Notes: generated by a model from the letters alone, not told the origin. 64,000 nt of DNA from Bacteroidota bacterium (GCA_025362395.1 JANYGK010000101.1:1-64000); one strand, 5' to 3'; counted from the stretch's first letter, positions 56,164-63,946 are shown. Program-made: numbers and translations.

Positions 56164-56769
56164 TTAGGTAATTAATTTTTGATAACTTCTTTTTAATTCG
56201 TCCCTGTAACAGTATGCACCAAAGACTACTAATGCGGTTGTTCCTATTGCTATGTATGGTGTCAGGCTTGTTCCCGTCGCCGAACTTTTTTTTCCATCCA
56301 ATTGTTCAAGATGGTAAGCTTTCACAATTGCCATCAATGCTTTACCGTAAGTTGGGCTTTCCGAATAACCAGCCTTTTGAAGTGCTTCCGCTTGAGCTTG
56401 TGGAGTCTTGGCAGCAAACACACCGTGGTTTTTGTAGCGAGCATTTTGCTGTAAAAACAGGGTATGGTCTTTTAAACTGTCTAAGGCTGTTGGGTACACC
56501 CTAAAAAAGCTCACTGGCTTGCCATCTTTAGGAGTATTTAAGGCGATGCGTTTTCCTTTCCAACGCTTATCAGCTTTAATTCCAAAATAATTATTGGCCT
56601 TTCGTACCGCCATCCCTTTACCGATCCCAAATTTTCCATGCTCGTCTTTTCCGCTGCTTTCAATGATCATTTGCGCCATTTTGAGCGATGGAAAAAATCC
56701 GCTTCCCTGTACGCTCTTGATTACATCATTAGCATTTTTGGAAATGAAATATTCGGTTTCCTTACTCAC
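56164..56769 (-). CDS. Glucosaminidase with C-terminal membrane anchor
   Basis: The 201-residue protein has a FlgJ/LytG-type glucosaminidase domain (residues about 10-160). The catalytic glutamate lies in KMAQMIIESSGKDE at about residue 37, with ANNYFGIKA and PVSFFRVYPTALDSLKDH further on. A C-terminal hydrophobic segment at about 171-188 would anchor it in a membrane. Most endolysins are soluble, so an anchor suggests either inner-membrane lysis or a place in a viral membrane. Confidence 0.85.
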   Translation of the reverse strand: MSKETEYFISKNANDVIKSVQGSGFFPSLKMAQMIIESSGKDEHGKFGIGKGMAVRKANNYFGIKADKRWKGKRIALNTPKDGKPVSFFRVYPTALDSLKDHTLFLQQNARYKNHGVFAAKTPQAQAEALQKAGYSESPTYGKALMAIVKAYHLEQLDGKKSSATGTSLTPYIAIGTTALVVFGAYCYRDELKRSYQKLIT

Positions 56770-56782
56770 TTCAATCTAAATT

Positions 56783-57217
56783 TTAAAAGGTTAATTGGTA
56801 GTGCGCCAGCCATGTTTTGACGTCAAAACTGGGGCAGGCTTTATGCACGTTCGGAAAATCACGATGTCCTACTACTTGTGCTTTGGGGTATTTATGAATA
56901 AGCTCAACGATCTTGCTAAACATAGCTACTTGCTGCCTGACTGTTCTGGTATCTTTCGGTTTTCCGTTAGCATCTATGCCACCGATGTAGCTAATACTTA
57001 TACACTCGTTATTATGTGCATATACTCCATAGCTATTTTTACTTTCATCCAATAATGTGAGGATGCTTCCATCTGCCTGAATAAGGTAATGATAGCCCGG
57101 CGTATCGCCCCATTTCTTAACGTCTTTCCAATATCGTTTAATGCTTTCCACGCTCGCATTTGGCTGTGTGGCGGTACAATGAATTACAATGTACTTGATG
57201 TCTCTTTTTGGTTCCAT
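56783..57217 (-). CDS. N-acetylmuramoyl-L-alanine amidase (amidase_2/PGRP type)
   Basis: The 144-residue protein has the T7-lysozyme-like zinc amidase pattern: YIVIHCTATQPNAS (first His at 13), GYHYLIQADGSI, and a late HRDFPNVHKACPSFD (His and Cys ligands). It has no signal peptide and is the right size for an endolysin. It is 14 bases from the glucosaminidase gene; together they give two cell-wall cuts. Confidence 0.93.
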   Translation of the reverse strand: MEPKRDIKYIVIHCTATQPNASVESIKRYWKDVKKWGDTPGYHYLIQADGSILTLLDESKNSYGVYAHNNECISISYIGGIDANGKPKDTRTVRQQVAMFSKIVELIHKYPKAQVVGHRDFPNVHKACPSFDVKTWLAHYQLTF

Positions 57218-57238
57218 GTTTGTTTTTTTAATAAAGGT

Positions 57239-58012
57239 TTATTGTATTTTTATGGTGGTGCTTTCGACCAGGTAATAGCGATGTTGGTTTTCAAAAAGGG
57301 TAAATGTTCCCCGCTTGCAGACTTCTCGTCCCAAGACCATATTGTAAGGAACAGCTACGCTCGTTCGTGGATCTTTCCATACCTTCGTTGGTTGCGTAGT
57401 GATCAGCAGCGGGGTCACTCGCTCGGTATCACCTAATGTCCATTTGTTCCCGCTGAACTTTAATCCGATCCGTTTAAAAGCAGAGAACAACACTTGGCGT
57501 TGAGAGGACAGTTTAAACTTAGACAACAGTCCGGTTACAATGGTTTGTGTGGTGAAGCCTGTTTTAAATTTTAGAAACTCCTTATTGACGTTGGTGTAAT
57601 CCGTTGTATTGCGGATCAACTTCAAATTAGTGTAAGCTTTCAGAAAATTATTAGTGATAATTCCTGAACGGATATTTGCTGCTAAATCCTGAGGTTCAAA
57701 TAACGACGGTTCTTCTGACTTTGGTTTTTCCTCTTTGGCAGCATGTTTGGTTTCTGTTGTCTTTTGGGCAGTATGCGCTTTAGGTTTGGCCTTGCTTTTA
57801 GGCTTTGTTTTTGGATCCGTATAGGGATCATCCGCTTTAAATTTTGGACTGCTTGAATCAGGCTGAACGGTCTGTTTGTTTTTTTTCCAATAACGAATTC
57901 CGAAGAACGTTAAGATCGTGGTAGCTAGTAAGCCAAGACCAACCATAACGTATTTACGTTTTTTGGCACTTTCCGCTTGCGGGTTTTTAGGATTATCTGT
58001 AGTTGTTTTCAT
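57239..58012 (-). CDS. Membrane-anchored protein with helical and SH3-like domains
   Basis: The 257-residue protein has a membrane segment at 21-40, a K/P-rich linker (about 45-105) and a helical region (108-183) that looks remotely annexin-like (LAANIRSGIITN ... FKTGFTTQTIVTGLL). A beta-rich C-terminal domain (204-257) resembles bacterial SH3. No family identified with certainty. Its layout parallels the neighbour at 58015. Confidence 0.6.
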   Translation of the reverse strand: MKTTTDNPKNPQAESAKKRKYVMVGLGLLATTILTFFGIRYWKKNKQTVQPDSSSPKFKADDPYTDPKTKPKSKAKPKAHTAQKTTETKHAAKEEKPKSEEPSLFEPQDLAANIRSGIITNNFLKAYTNLKLIRNTTDYTNVNKEFLKFKTGFTTQTIVTGLLSKFKLSSQRQVLFSAFKRIGLKFSGNKWTLGDTERVTPLLITTQPTKVWKDPRTSVAVPYNMVLGREVCKRGTFTLFENQHRYYLVESTTIKIQ

Positions 58013-58014
58013 GT

Positions 58015-58713
58015 CTAGCCTTTTGGTTTTTTAGCAATAATTGCCATGTAGGTGGGGTACTCCCAGTATTCCAGTTCAGATTTCAAGTCATTGATGAAAC
58101 TGCTCTTAAATTCAGTTTGGTAAGCTTTACCAGTATTTATAAATTCCTTTTGTGTCGGAATTTCAATAAACACAGCCTTGATCGCTTTTTCGTCCGTGCC
58201 GGGCAGGAAGCTATACGTTTTGTCAAAAGCAGATTTTAAACGTCTCGCCCAATTTTTATAGAGAATGTCTCTCGTGATAACCTGACCTTGTTTTTCGGGT
58301 TTGGATTCCTTAATGAACATCATTTCGTCATATTCGGAAGATTCCAATTCGTCTTTCATATCCTGCAATAAATTGTTGTGAAACTGATTGCTGTATTCAG
58401 TCATTACCTGCTTCCATTGCTCTTTATTTTTTAACGCACCCATGATGTAGCGAAGTTTTTCTAAGTCAGTTCCAGGCAGCCCGTCATTTTCAAAAGCCAT
58501 TTTAATTTGCTTGGCAATCGTTGAGGGAGAACCGTCGTCAAAACTTTTTAAATCAGATTTTTTTGCTTTTTGTTTTTTGATGGTTCTATTCAGAAAATAA
58601 ATCCCTGTTCCCAAAATGACAGTCGCCACTATTCCATAGCCTAACTTTTCTTTCAGGCTCATGCCCTCTTGTGGAGGATAAATTATTTTTGGATATGCAT
58701 TGGCGTTTATCAT
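58015..58713 (-). CDS. Membrane-anchored protein with two annexin-like repeats
   Basis: The 232-residue protein has a membrane segment at 24-42 and then two similar repeats, about 66-134 and 156-227. Each holds an LPGTD turn (80-83 and 170-174) and then, about 38-40 residues on, a run like MKDELESSEY or LKSELEYWEY. The GTDEKAI...LKSELE pattern is the type II calcium-site pattern of annexins. The leading GxG glycine is replaced. Repeat similarity is seen directly; the annexin relation is inference. Confidence 0.65.
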   Translation of the reverse strand: MINANAYPKIIYPPQEGMSLKEKLGYGIVATVILGTGIYFLNRTIKKQKAKKSDLKSFDDGSPSTIAKQIKMAFENDGLPGTDLEKLRYIMGALKNKEQWKQVMTEYSNQFHNNLLQDMKDELESSEYDEMMFIKESKPEKQGQVITRDILYKNWARRLKSAFDKTYSFLPGTDEKAIKAVFIEIPTQKEFINTGKAYQTEFKSSFINDLKSELEYWEYPTYMAIIAKKPKG

Positions 58714-58722
58714 GGAAGTTTT

Positions 58723-58905
58723 TTATAACCCTAATGCTTTTTTTGCAAAGGCTGTTTTTACCGGTTCGTGTTCGACTACGTAGGCCAAACGTTCCAACTC
58801 TTTTGCACTAAGCTTAGAAGCAAGCACGGTAAGGGATTTCATTTTACTGTCTGCTTCCTGCTCTGTAGGCGCAGCGATAGCAATATCATACTGATACTTT
58901 TTCAT
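58723..58905 (-). CDS. 60-residue element protein of unknown function
   Basis: The ATG at 58905 gives 60 residues: MKKYQYDIAIAAPTEQEAD, then a helical region (MKSLTVLASKLSAKELERLA) ending in KTAFAKKALGL. An upstream in-frame start would overlap the coiled-coil gene at 58961. No family recognised. It is tightly packed between its neighbours, so probably translated. Confidence 0.6.
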   Translation of the reverse strand: MKKYQYDIAIAAPTEQEADSKMKSLTVLASKLSAKELERLAYVVEHEPVKTAFAKKALGL

Positions 58906-58960
58906 GTCTCTATTTTTAAATATTAATTTTATTTTATGTTTGCTGTTATTTGAAATCTTG

Positions 58961-59833
58961 CTAGGAATTTGATTTCTCTTCGAGAAGCACCAACACAGGA
59001 GCAATCAGTTTTTTATCGAGGCTTAATCGGTCTAAAATTTCAATGACAGTGTAAATCTCCTGTTCAGTAAACGTTTTTTGAAGCTGACGGAACAGTGATA
59101 GAAAATGGGTTTCGCTTTCTGTCAAGGCTGATCCTTCGCTTGTCCCCGCTGTCTTTTTAGTGAAAGAAACTTCGGCCTCTACCGTCGGAGTAGACACTCC
59201 CTGCTGTTGCTGTGTGTCCTGATCAATAAGTTTAGCGAATCCTTCCAAAGCAGGCACTTGCGCAATGATGTGCGTATTTTTTCTTAATAAGCCCTCCAAG
59301 CCCTCGGCCAAAACAGTACTCAGATTGATCCCTCCGATTTTGTTACCATTGGCTTTGGCTTTTTCAATGCCTTGTTCCAATAATGAGATATAACTGTCCT
59401 TCTCATCCAACTCTTTATTTAAGTCTTCAATGTCTTCGTTGAGTTCTTGAATGACTTGCGATTCAGCTAAGTGATTTTCACGGTTCGTTTTTAATTCACT
59501 CAGTTCGTTTTTTGACAACATCTTGAACGATACGCCATCCAAGCCTAATTCTAATGCTTCCTGCGGATTCTTCGCTTTCATACTGAATACGAATTGATCA
59601 TTACGAGGCGATGTCCCTGAATTGTAGATCACTATTTTGATTTGGCTGGTATCTGCCGTCATATAGTTTTCGTAGCCATCAAACTCGTCAGGTTCGTCTG
59701 TTTTCTGTACTGCTTTTAAACTGTCTACGAAAATTTCGTAAAATTTCGAGTTGCCTTTTTGGGCTTGTGCTTCCAAGTGGGTTTTCAATCTGTCCACTTT
59801 TTGCTGATCGAATTTGTCAAATTGAATAGGCAT
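58961..59833 (-). CDS. Coiled-coil element protein with GLDG and GLEG motifs
   Basis: The 290-residue protein has an N-terminal globular part, then GLDG at 97-100 and a strong coiled coil (about 115-165, NEDIEDLNKELDEKDSYISLLEQ). A second motif GLEG lies at 178-181, then a threonine/serine-rich linker and a helical end. No known family. It sits between the beta-rich genes and the membrane proteins and may be a scaffold or internal protein. Confidence 0.6.
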   Translation of the reverse strand: MPIQFDKFDQQKVDRLKTHLEAQAQKGNSKFYEIFVDSLKAVQKTDEPDEFDGYENYMTADTSQIKIVIYNSGTSPRNDQFVFSMKAKNPQEALELGLDGVSFKMLSKNELSELKTNRENHLAESQVIQELNEDIEDLNKELDEKDSYISLLEQGIEKAKANGNKIGGINLSTVLAEGLEGLLRKNTHIIAQVPALEGFAKLIDQDTQQQQGVSTPTVEAEVSFTKKTAGTSEGSALTESETHFLSLFRQLQKTFTEQEIYTVIEILDRLSLDKKLIAPVLVLLEEKSNS

Positions 59834-59866
59834 GGTCTGAGGTTTTATGATTTATGTTTCTTTGTT

Positions 59867-60181
59867 TTAATTTTTTGGAATGACCTGTATAAAGCGAACG
59901 TGTCTGATGTCTGCCGAGTAATTGTAAATAGTGACCTGTCCCTGATGCTCATACTGTTGTTCGTTAATGCTAGCATCGCTTAGATCGTACTGGCCAAATT
60001 CAGAGTGTATAGTTATATCGGGCACTTCATCCAGTTGTATAAAAAACTGGTTGTAAGCATCTATTTCTACTGTTTCCAAAGGCACTAACATAAAGTGTCT
60101 GAACCGAATAAAATAGTTCGTACCTACTCCTATATCATTCATTCTCCTGGGAATGTATTCTAAGGCTAAAGCAATGGTCAT
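59867..60181 (-). CDS. Small beta-rich protein
   Basis: The 104-residue protein has alternating strands (NYFIRFRHFMLVPLETVEIDAYNQFFIQLDEVPDITIHSEF, QVTIYNYSADIRHVRFIQVI). The length suits a jelly-roll or small beta-sandwich structural protein. It lies 5 bases from the next beta-rich gene. No family named. Confidence 0.6.
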   Translation of the reverse strand: MTIALALEYIPRRMNDIGVGTNYFIRFRHFMLVPLETVEIDAYNQFFIQLDEVPDITIHSEFGQYDLSDASINEQQYEHQGQVTIYNYSADIRHVRFIQVIPKN

Positions 60182-60186
60182 GAGTT

Positions 60187-60660
60187 CTAGGTTTCTTTAT
60201 TATCTATCCAGATGTAGATCGAGACGATATATTTATAAGGTGTAGTAAGTTTGAATTGATCTTTATAGATGCCTTGTATAACTGTACATTTTGCATCTAC
60301 AGTGATAGGGTCTTCGTGAGCGTATGTTTCGTGTGTGAACGGTTGCGGATTGAATTTTGTTGAAGAATAATCTGTGTGAATGAAATTGTGATCCTGCTTT
60401 AATTCCTGTGCATAAAATATTGTTGACCTATCGTAACTCTGTAATTTAAGTTCACCTATAAGCACATTGGGGTAAAATTTCATAAAGCCATCTGCTATAT
60501 TGTAAGCCGGATGTGCAGGCATTTGTCCCGACTGCAAACGCATACCCATTTCTATCCCAATAATGTTTTTTGCTTGCCTCGGAATTTTCACATCAAATAC
60601 CTTTACCTGCTTAGGCTGGTCGATAAGTAAACTTTTAATAATGACAACTTCTCTGTTCAT
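60187..60660 (-). CDS. Beta-rich protein, possibly paralogous to the 127-residue neighbour
   Basis: This 157-residue protein has strand-rich segments (VKVFDVKIPRQAKNIIGIEMG, VLIGELKLQSYDRSTIFYAQEL, TTPYKYIVSIYIWIDN). The order of a G-I start, a GELKLQS strand and a final TPYKY strand matches the 127-residue protein at 60690. It is a probable particle protein. No family named. Confidence 0.6.
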   Translation of the reverse strand: MNREVVIIKSLLIDQPKQVKVFDVKIPRQAKNIIGIEMGMRLQSGQMPAHPAYNIADGFMKFYPNVLIGELKLQSYDRSTIFYAQELKQDHNFIHTDYSSTKFNPQPFTHETYAHEDPITVDAKCTVIQGIYKDQFKLTTPYKYIVSIYIWIDNKET

Positions 60661-60689
60661 AGCTTTGGTTGGTTTAAATTGGTTTCGGC

Positions 60690-61073
60690 TTAGGTGTTAC
60701 TTTCTATGGAGCAGTCGACATACAGCGATACTCGGTAGGGTGTAAAAATGATCCCTGATGTTTCTGTATCCTGATAGCTGATTTTTACCGAACCATTACC
60801 CGGGCTAACTCCTCCCAGATCATAGTAGCGCTGCTTTGGAGAAACGTTGATACCGGACATAAGAAGCTTGCTTTCATATTGATCAGGAAAATATTCTTCT
60901 CCGTTAATTTCAATTTTTTGTGAGCCTCTGTAGTACAATAAATCGTCTTTATCAGAGGTTAAAAGCAAGCCGTTGACGGCCACAATATTTTTATCCAGTT
61001 CAAAGGTTTTAGTAAGGCTTTGGTTATTGGCGGTAATTCGTATATCAAACCGCTTTTTGATAGGCTTCAACAT
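60690..61073 (-). CDS. Beta-rich protein of 127 residues
   Basis: The 127-residue protein is strand-rich (FDIRITANNQSLTKTFEL, SQKIEINGEEYFPDQYES, NGSVKISYQDTETSGIIF, TPYRVSLYVDCSI) and aligns by eye with the 157-residue neighbour: the same middle strand followed by a final TPY strand. It may be a vertex or minor capsid protein. Inferred only from pattern and place. Confidence 0.6.
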   Translation of the reverse strand: MLKPIKKRFDIRITANNQSLTKTFELDKNIVAVNGLLLTSDKDDLLYYRGSQKIEINGEEYFPDQYESKLLMSGINVSPKQRYYDLGGVSPGNGSVKISYQDTETSGIIFTPYRVSLYVDCSIESNT

Positions 61074-61136
61074 GATTATAGTTTTAAAGGGTAAATAAGC
61101 CCGCAGTCTTCCATAAACTGCGGGCGATGGGGCTTG

Positions 61137-61856
61137 TTACGGGGTTGTAATGGTTCCGTGTAAGCCTAAGTAGATGTGGGTTTTAGGGTCTAAGCCGTCT
61201 GTGGTTCCAAACTCAAAGGTGGCTTCGATCAGGACGTCATCGTGGATCAGTCTCGGATTAGCCAGTTTGTAATAACCTACAGGAACCTGATTGTAGTTAG
61301 CAGTTTTAAAAAGTTTCATGCTACTTTCAGGCACAATTACTTTTTTATTCGCTTTAAGATTAAATTCTCCAGTGGCTAACGCTGGAAAATCTTCAATTTT
61401 GCCGTAAGGCGCTGACATAATTTTATCGGTGGTTAAATCAGAAGGTACACCTGCCAACACAATTATTCCGCTTACAAGGAATGCCTGATTTTTGGGCAGT
61501 TTAGCCGCTGACAATGAGTTTAAGGCTATTGCCTTTGTATCTTGCGTTTCAAACATTTTAACCGTTTTACTCGCTACTTTCTTGATGCTGTACAGGATAG
61601 TATCTGCTAAACGCAACTCTCCTTTTTTTACACCTTCTTGGATATGAGGAGGCAGCTCTCCAAAGAATTTTTCCATCTCGCCACGTGATCCCCTACTTGG
61701 TGAAGGGTTAGACGTGAGCTTATTAATCAACCGCTGTCGTTTTAGCGGATTCATTGTTCTTAATGCGCCAAGAAGTTCTTCGCCTTCCATGCCGTCGAGT
61801 CCGAACAACGCTCCTGCGTTGTTGTATTCCTCTATTCCTTCCATGATGTCTAACAT
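61137..61856 (-). CDS. Candidate capsid-like protein
   Basis: The 239-residue protein has a helical N-terminus carrying GLDG at 19-22, then from about residue 120 a beta-rich part (FLVSGIIVLAGVPSD, FNLKANKKVIVPESSMKLFK, VPVGYYKLANPRLIHDDVLIEATFEFG) ending LGLHGTITTP. The size and beta content suit a single jelly-roll capsid or major structural protein. It has its own 255-base leader, which fits high expression. Not identified; alternative start at residue 5 (61844). Confidence 0.55.
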   Translation of the reverse strand: MLDIMEGIEEYNNAGALFGLDGMEGEELLGALRTMNPLKRQRLINKLTSNPSPSRGSRGEMEKFFGELPPHIQEGVKKGELRLADTILYSIKKVASKTVKMFETQDTKAIALNSLSAAKLPKNQAFLVSGIIVLAGVPSDLTTDKIMSAPYGKIEDFPALATGEFNLKANKKVIVPESSMKLFKTANYNQVPVGYYKLANPRLIHDDVLIEATFEFGTTDGLDPKTHIYLGLHGTITTP

Positions 61857-62112
61857 TGTTTTTGTTTTTTTTGGTGATACATTTTATTTGATTTATATTG
61901 CTTCCGTCAAGGCATAGCTTGTCCATTACGGCCTTTGCTGTTTTTTTGCCGTTGAGTATTTTGTAAACTGGTGTGAATTATTAAGCGTGTATTTGCACGC
62001 TTGTGTTGGTTGTAAAAGGGAGGTCGTTAACCGATTGCATACGGCTTACTTATCGTTCGGTATATTTTAACCCTGAATGATTAACGCCCGTCCCTTTCCA
62101 TATTCTGATTAT
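61857..62112 (-). promoter_or_regulatory. Long leader region before the capsid-like gene
   Basis: These 256 bases are the largest gap in the operon. A hairpin AAGCGTG/CACGCTT lies at 61983-62002. A 19-codon frame MQSVNDLPFTTNTSVQIHA ends just inside it. An in-frame stretch after the stop (ILNGKKTAKAVMDKL) may be a remnant. A promoter or translational control for the next gene is plausible but no clear TAnnTTTG box was found. Confidence 0.45.
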
Positions 62113-62718
62113 CTAATAAATAATATCGTCTCCTGATCCCATCAGGTCCTCTTCGCCTTCTGTCAAGTCATCCTCGGAGCCCGCAAACTGCTTGCGCTCA
62201 AACCGCTCCGCATGATGACGAATTTCCTGCTCTATAGCGTCCAGTCCTCCCATGTCTAACCCATTGTTAGGATTAAAGTAGCTCACTTCTCCCAGTCCGT
62301 CTGTGCCGCTGTTTGAAGATCCTTTTTTACTGATTAAGGATTTGATTTTGTCCAGGTATAGTCGTTCTTTTAAATCTTGCCCAAACGCTTTCAGTCGTTC
62401 CTTGGCGCCATCCAGTCCATCGGTTCCTGTACCGCTCACTCCACTTACGGCTTTGTAAGCGCTACTGGCAAGCATCCCTGTGCCAACGGCAATGATCTTG
62501 TTTGATTTATAATAATGGCCTGCCGTGATCACCGCCAATCCGATTAACAGTGACGGCTTACCTAAAGCTGCGCCCGCACCTGCGCCGATGACGCCAACAG
62601 CTCCTGTTTTCAGCATTTCTAAAGCGCTGTTTTTAAGGCTTCCTTTCGTATCGAGGTCATCTTGCAGAAATGCCATGATTTGTGCTTTTTTATCATGGGC
62701 TTTACTTATACTACTCAT
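62113..62718 (-). CDS. Glycine-rich membrane protein with GLDG motif
   Basis: The 201-residue protein has an N-terminal helix, then two glycine/alanine-rich hydrophobic segments (AVGVIGAGAGAALG, SLLIGLAVITAGHYY), then GTDGLDGAKE at 98-107 and GTDGLG at 138-143. NNGLDMGGLD follows, and a very acidic C-terminus (EDDLTEGEEDLMGSGDDIIY). It is a probable membrane-associated particle protein. No family known. Confidence 0.6.
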   Translation of the reverse strand: MSSISKAHDKKAQIMAFLQDDLDTKGSLKNSALEMLKTGAVGVIGAGAGAALGKPSLLIGLAVITAGHYYKSNKIIAVGTGMLASSAYKAVSGVSGTGTDGLDGAKERLKAFGQDLKERLYLDKIKSLISKKGSSNSGTDGLGEVSYFNPNNGLDMGGLDAIEQEIRHHAERFERKQFAGSEDDLTEGEEDLMGSGDDIIY

Positions 62719-62740
62719 GTCTTTATTTTTTATATGGTTG

Positions 62741-63946
62741 TTACATTAATTGAATAATGGATTTTTGTTTGTCCTTGCCTGCCTTTGATTTCTTTCGTTT
62801 TTTCCGAGACTGTTTTACGCCGTCTATCGCTCGGTCAAGTGCATCTTCTTCTTGACTGTTATTTGAACTTTTTTCCTGCGTGCTTTTGTAAATTAGATAA
62901 GCCACTGTGCCGATGCCTAAGCTGATGGCTACATTGCGAATCAATTTTTTATTGGCTTGGTAGTAGGCTTTGATCCCCGTACCGATGCCTGCAAGTCCGT
63001 CTGTTGATTCTTCATTTGATTCGGCAACCTCGCTGTTTTCATCGGGCGGAGTCAGTTCGTCCGAATCCCTGACGACCGGAAGGTCTTCGCCTTCTGTGTC
63101 GGATTCTTCCGATTTTGTTGAACCTCCGGCTTCTTCGGGCGTCATGTCCTCCTGATCATCATTCGATTCAGAATTTTCTGCGCCTGCACCACTACCTTCA
63201 CCTTCCGGTTCGTCCGATTTTCCTTTTTTACCTTTCTTGCCTTTGTTCGGAAACAGATTTCCAATAGATTTTATTAAGGCCGCCAATGCTCCCATAGCAG
63301 TAGATGCAGTGGCAACGGCAGCAGCAGTAACCACACCTAAACCTTCTCCTTCTAGGCTTCCAAAACCCTCAAAGCCTTCCATGCCATTTACAAATTCATC
63401 ATAGTAGACAGTTCCTAATAATTCAGATAAAGGCATTGTTGCACTTAATCCGTCAAAGCCTGCAACGTCTTCATTTCGGTTTCCTCTACCTTTTAGAATA
63501 GCAAGGCGTAAACTTTCAGGCTTTCCTCCAGCGGAATAAAAAATGTTCTGAATTTTTTGAAGGACTTTTTTGATTCGTTCATACTTCTTCATATCCATTC
63601 CTTTTGATTCAGCATGTTCCCGTCTAGCATATCCCCATTTGAGCGCTTCTGCGACCTTCTGCAAATTAAGCTTCATGGAGGCTAAGATCCCCGCTCGTAA
63701 TAGTGCTGTTGCAGGATTTATTTTGTTTGCTACATTCAATACCTTACGGTTTTTCTGCATAAACTTTTCCCGCTTCTCTTTCGCTATTGCTTTTTGCTCA
63801 GGATTCTTCTTTTTGAGCAGTCTTCCCAACTCTCCAAAGTCGTCGTTGTTCCCAAACATATCTTGTGCATCCATATTGGTGTACCTTGTCGGTGTACCGT
63901 CCATCCCATCGGTGGTGCCGATACCATCTAAAAATTGTAGTTCCAT
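62741..63946 (-). CDS. Large modular membrane protein with several G-x-[DE]-G motifs
   Basis: The 401-residue protein opens MELQFLDGIGTTDGMDG, with the motif at 14-17. It has a basic helical region (40-135), AGFDG at 162-166, GMEGFEG at 188-194 and a hydrophobic segment (about 204-228). A charged K/G- then E/D-rich linker spans 234-315. TDGLAG at 315-320, a second membrane segment (339-353) and a basic tail follow. Charge is segregated by region. No family recognised. It is the first element gene fully inside the window. Confidence 0.6.
   Translation of the reverse strand: MELQFLDGIGTTDGMDGTPTRYTNMDAQDMFGNNDDFGELGRLLKKKNPEQKAIAKEKREKFMQKNRKVLNVANKINPATALLRAGILASMKLNLQKVAEALKWGYARREHAESKGMDMKKYERIKKVLQKIQNIFYSAGGKPESLRLAILKGRGNRNEDVAGFDGLSATMPLSELLGTVYYDEFVNGMEGFEGFGSLEGEGLGVVTAAAVATASTAMGALAALIKSIGNLFPNKGKKGKKGKSDEPEGEGSGAGAENSESNDDQEDMTPEEAGGSTKSEESDTEGEDLPVVRDSDELTPPDENSEVAESNEESTDGLAGIGTGIKAYYQANKKLIRNVAISLGIGTVAYLIYKSTQEKSSNNSQEEDALDRAIDGVKQSRKKRKKSKAGKDKQKSIIQLM

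Noticed and set aside
58906-59004. A 33-residue N-terminal extension of the 60-residue protein
   Set aside because: It overlaps the coiled-coil gene and its composition is unlike the rest; the ATG at 58905 is the better start.
61723-61926. A 67-residue minus-strand frame beginning DKLCLDG over the capsid-like gene start
   Set aside because: It overlaps the start of the 239-residue protein in another frame and its later residues are arginine-rich noise; only its first part may be a gene remnant.
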